Shown here: positions 6,885-8,647 of the stretch, in pieces
Position numbering within the stretch: position 1 is the stretch's first letter
Layout: each line of letters starts with the position of its first letter
Origin: Bifidobacterium breve
Lineage (GTDB): Bacteria; Actinomycetota; Actinomycetes; Nanopelagicales; Nanopelagicaceae
DNA length: 8,647 nt
NCBI GenBank assembly: GCA_945866155.1
Contig: CAMBGL010000045.1
Location: 1 to 8,647, forward strand
Direction of reading: 5' to 3'
Translations under genes and position numbers: made by a program
The notes under the pieces: model-generated
The model's input: only the letters and a program-made list of their open reading frames with translations
What the model was told of the DNA's origin: nothing
The model's database searches: none

Positions 6885-6892
6885 TGAGAGAA

Positions 6893-7474
6893 CTAGGGCT
6901 GTGAATAGAGGACTTTTTTTAGGATTTCTGGGGCTGCGAGCGCTCGTTCGGCATCCTCATAGCCATCCAAATAGGCCGTAGCGCGCTCGCTCTGGGGGAA
7001 ACGTGAGAGGACGGCATAGAACTCCTCCCCATGGTCAAAATGGCGCAGGTGGATAGCCTCATGGAAGAGAACAGAGTCGAGAACATAGTCAGGAGCGCCT
7101 TTGAGTCGATCTGAGATGCGAATTGTGCGATCAAGGCTTGTGCATGATCCCCATCGCTCGCGCATCGAGCGCCATGCAACCGATGCGGGGCGCTCAGTAA
7201 TTTCGGGAGCAAGCTCATCGAGGAGTTCGCCAACGCGTTGAACCATCTTTTCTTCACTTGGAATCTTGGCATCCTCCATCGCCCTGATCTTTGCAATCAT
7301 TTGAGGGACCATTTCGCGCTCATCGGCTTTCGACATTCGCGCGGGTATAGATATGACTATGCGACCGCCTTGGCGATAGGCGGAGATGTTTTTCTTTCGT
7401 CTGGCGGAGCGAATGACAACTATCTCACCCTCTGTAATTCCAGGTAAGACACCATCTTCGGGCAGATATTCCAT
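6893..7474 (-). CDS. HExxH metallopeptidase, YgjP/DUF45 (M48-like) family
   Basis: A 193-residue cytoplasmic protein with no signal peptide or membrane segment. It has the zinc motif HEAIH (138-142) in LFHEAIHLRHFDHGEEF, with H148 as the probable third ligand, and the family motif RERWGSC (105-111) before it. The N-terminal strand region IRSARRKKNISAYRQGGR (21-38) is characteristic of the actinobacterial branch, usually annotated as 'M48 family metallopeptidase'. Length is normal. Substrate is unknown. The ATG at 7474 has no SD; TACGGT lies 6 nt before it, compatible with a leaderless message, while a better promoter candidate is at 7553-7580. The neighbouring DUF2342 and DUF5679 genes are its usual company in Actinobacteria. 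The catalytic residues are intact, so it is probably active. Confidence 0.9.
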   Translation of the reverse strand: MEYLPEDGVLPGITEGEIVVIRSARRKKNISAYRQGGRIVISIPARMSKADEREMVPQMIAKIRAMEDAKIPSEEKMVQRVGELLDELAPEITERPASVAWRSMRERWGSCTSLDRTIRISDRLKGAPDYVLDSVLFHEAIHLRHFDHGEEFYAVLSRFPQSERATAYLDGYEDAERALAAPEILKKVLYSQP

Positions 7475-7543
7475 GTGAAAACCGTATCGCCTTTACCAAT
7501 ATCTCAAGGTGACATTGAGAGATTTTGCAAAAAATTCTTTTTG

Positions 7544-7590
7544 AAAAATCGCTTTATCGTAATAAAAATCCTTTTGTCAATGCGATTTTT
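7544..7590. repeat. 9-bp inverted repeat flanking a promoter
   Basis: AAAAATCGC (7544-7552) and GCGATTTTT (7582-7590) are perfect inverted copies separated by 29 bp. A second AAAAATC (7564-7570) could also pair with the right arm. The spacer holds both promoter boxes described at 7553-7580. This could be an operator, or an AT-rich hairpin at the 3' end of the DUF2342 transcript. Confidence 0.5.
7553..7580 (-). promoter_or_regulatory. Promoter candidate for the HExxH peptidase gene
   Basis: A perfect -35 box TTGACA (7580-7575), a 16-bp spacer and a -10-like GATAAA (7558-7553, 4 of 6 to the consensus) on the minus strand. Transcription would begin near 7546 and give a leader of about 70 nt before the ATG at 7474. 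It lies in a strongly AT-rich stretch (7505-7605), as expected for a promoter region. Confidence 0.45.
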
Positions 7591-7628
7591 ATTTGATTGT
7601 TCTCCCTATTTCGCTTAGGTTTTGACCA

Positions 7629-7699
7629 CGAAGTCCTCGGATAACCGTTCTATATCTGCAAGGGGAAGGCAGATATTGAATGTGCGCCCGGGGACTTCG
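7629..7699. other. Long two-helix inverted repeat; candidate structured RNA
   Basis: Outer arms CGAAGTCCTCGG (7629-7640) and CCGGGGACTTCG (7688-7699) pair over 12 positions. Inner arms TTCTATATCTGC (7648-7659) and GCAGATATTGAA (7669-7680) pair over 11 of 12, around a 9-nt purine loop AAGGGGAAG. Read as plus-strand RNA the only outer irregularity is a G-U wobble (7637/7691), and the inner one is U-U. Read as minus-strand RNA they become A-C and A-A. It lies in the gap between the DUF2342 and peptidase genes, with no coding explanation. On the plus side it is followed by CTTTTAAAG twice in tandem. It could be a small RNA, a 3'-UTR stabiliser or a dispersed palindromic element. Confidence 0.6.
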
Positions 7700-7717
7700 C
7701 TTTTAAAGCTTTTAAAG
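7700..7717. repeat. Tandem 9-bp repeat over the DUF2342 stop codon
   Basis: CTTTTAAAG occurs twice without spacing. The second copy contains the TAA stop (7714-7712) of the minus-strand gene. It adjoins the right arm of the long inverted repeat. Confidence 0.6.
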
Positions 7718-8647
7718 ATTGCTGAGATCGTCAGGGATGGTTGTGCTGGCGATAAATATTTCCGGCGTTGAAAGATCCTCAGCCGTTGGCAGAAAACCAC
7801 CCCATATGCGATCACGCGATTCAATATCTGTAAGTTCTAAAACTTTGCTCCAGAACGTTTTTGCTTCACGAGTGAGTCGCGGTGAAACCTCTAAACCAAA
7901 GAGTGATGAAAATAGTTGTTGGGCCGGAGCCGAGGTAGCGCGACGACGCCTCAGTGTCTCACTGAGTGCACCAATATGTGGAAGACGATTTCCAGCAGCG
8001 TTCGCACTTACTTCATCTGCCCATCCATCGATGAGGGCGAGCGCAGTTTCTAATTTTGTAAGTGCACTTTTTTGAGCAGGGGTTTCCTCTGGTGTAAATA
8101 TTCCTTTATTGAGTGCAAGTGAGAAACTCTCAGGATTAGTTGGATCAAATTCTCCATTTTCTTGAGCAGATTCAAATGCATCTTGTGCCTGGCGTTGAAT
8201 TGCTTCGATATCTATTCGAATCCCTTTGCCATATTCAGTTACAGCACTTCGTATATATGAAACTAACCAAGGGTTATGTGCAAAGAGGCGCGCGATTGCG
8301 GCTTCGCGAAGTGCATGAAATATGCGCACTTCCTCCATAGGAATATCTAAATCCTTGCCCCATTCATTGATGTTTTGTGGAACGAGTGCTGGATATGCAG
8401 GATCAAGTAGTGGCAGACCAACATCGTGGGCACCTGTCATTCCTGCAGATAGTCCACCTACTGATTGACCTAATTGAGTCGCCATGAGTGAGCCAATAAA
8501 TGAGCGCAGCAGCCCCGCAATTGCTCCTACTGGAATATTGAGAGCTTCTGCTTCTCCTTCACCTGCTTGTGCTTGCATCGCATTATCTAGGAGTTCACTT
8601 ATTGCTCCCGCAAAGCCGCCAGCGAGTGGTTCAACCATGCTCTGCCA
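7712..8647 (-). CDS. DUF2342 (TIGR03624-type) putative zinc-dependent hydrolase, 3' part
   Basis: The 311 visible residues are the C-terminal part of a longer protein; the frame is open to the right edge (WQS before the ATG at 8638, which is probably internal). Recognisable family segments, numbered from that ATG: a glycine-rich region with IGSLMATQLGQSVGGLSAG (48-66), DVGLPLLDP (72-80), HALREAAIARLFAHNPWL (108-125) and, near the end, LIDGWADEV and LRRRRATSAPAQQLFSSLFG. These match the actinobacterial family annotated as 'zinc-dependent metalloprotease' or 'putative hydrolase' (Rv3195-like). No standard HExxH is seen in this part, and position 115 is Ile, where I recall a potential metal-binding His in relatives, so activity is uncertain. 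The stop is 237 nt before the peptidase gene. Function of the family is not established. Confidence 0.82.
   Translation of the reverse strand, partial: WQSMVEPLAGGFAGAISELLDNAMQAQAGEGEAEALNIPVGAIAGLLRSFIGSLMATQLGQSVGGLSAGMTGAHDVGLPLLDPAYPALVPQNINEWGKDLDIPMEEVRIFHALREAAIARLFAHNPWLVSYIRSAVTEYGKGIRIDIEAIQRQAQDAFESAQENGEFDPTNPESFSLALNKGIFTPEETPAQKSALTKLETALALIDGWADEVSANAAGNRLPHIGALSETLRRRRATSAPAQQLFSSLFGLEVSPRLTREAKTFWSKVLELTDIESRDRIWGGFLPTAEDLSTPEIFIASTTIPDDLSNL

Noticed and set aside
6919..7296. Minus-strand 125-codon frame inside the HExxH peptidase gene
   Set aside because: It lies wholly within a gene with intact catalytic motifs, and its composition (rich in S, M, R, P) is typical of an out-of-frame reading.
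7629..7699. Integron attC site
   Set aside because: The nested arms resemble one in outline, but no GTTRRRY/RYYYAAC core sites are in the right places and the neighbouring genes are conserved chromosomal genes.
7615..7711. tRNA gene
   Set aside because: Length is suitable, but the pairing is one long interrupted hairpin, with no cloverleaf, T-loop or anticodon arm.
7615..7824. Minus-strand 69-codon frame overlapping the end of the DUF2342 gene
   Set aside because: It overlaps a recognisable gene in another frame, has no family resemblance, and its 3' half is accounted for by the inverted repeat at 7629-7699.
1..8647. CRISPR array, insertion sequence or prophage genes
   Set aside because: No regularly spaced repeats, transposase or phage-like frames were seen; all genes fit a conserved chromosomal segment.

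Overview
The window looks like chromosome of a low-GC, streamlined actinobacterium. The base composition is mid-40s % GC by eye, intergenic gaps are short, and every supported gene lies on the minus strand. Gene content is actinobacterial: RF2-ftsE-ftsX order, a 'GDVPGWVL' pilin-like protein with TadE/TadG-like partners, and a block holding a DUF2342 protein, an HExxH peptidase of the YgjP/DUF45 type, a DUF5679 zinc ribbon, a ThiF/TOMM-type E1-like protein and an ABC1 kinase. The combination of low GC and this gene set suggests a freshwater acI-type lineage (Planktophila/Nanopelagicus-like). That placement is inference and not proven by the sequence.

Layout in transcription order (right to left). 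(1) 8647-7712: 3' part of a DUF2342/TIGR03624-type gene, cut by the window edge. (2) 7711-7475: a 237-bp AT-rich gap with a strong long-stem inverted repeat (7629-7699) and a good promoter candidate lying between the arms of a second inverted repeat (7544-7590). (3) 7474-6893: HExxH peptidase. (4) 6892-6762: a GC-rich leader with two mutually exclusive folds, then a 53-residue four-cysteine DUF5679 protein (6761-6600) ending in a very good intrinsic terminator. (5) 6434-3861: E1-like protein and ABC1 kinase, closely spaced and probably one operon. (6) 3761-2148: four small one-helix proteins of the Tad/Flp pilus type, joined by 4-10 nt overlaps, followed 28 nt later by prfB (2119-1019). (7) A weak terminator, then ftsE (829-140) and the first 42 codons of ftsX, 11 nt apart.

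How the parts work together: FtsE and FtsX form the division-associated ABC complex that controls septal peptidoglycan hydrolases. RF2 reads UGA/UAA stops. The four pilin-like genes look like structural and minor subunits of a Tad pilus, but no ATPase, platform or prepilin peptidase gene is in the window. The DUF2342, peptidase, zinc-ribbon, E1-like and ABC1 set recurs in Actinobacteria (Mycobacterium tuberculosis Rv3195-Rv3197 is the familiar version) and has no agreed joint function. It is the best candidate here for an undescribed system, possibly a peptide or small-protein modification and processing pathway. The two intergenic structured elements are the best non-coding candidates.
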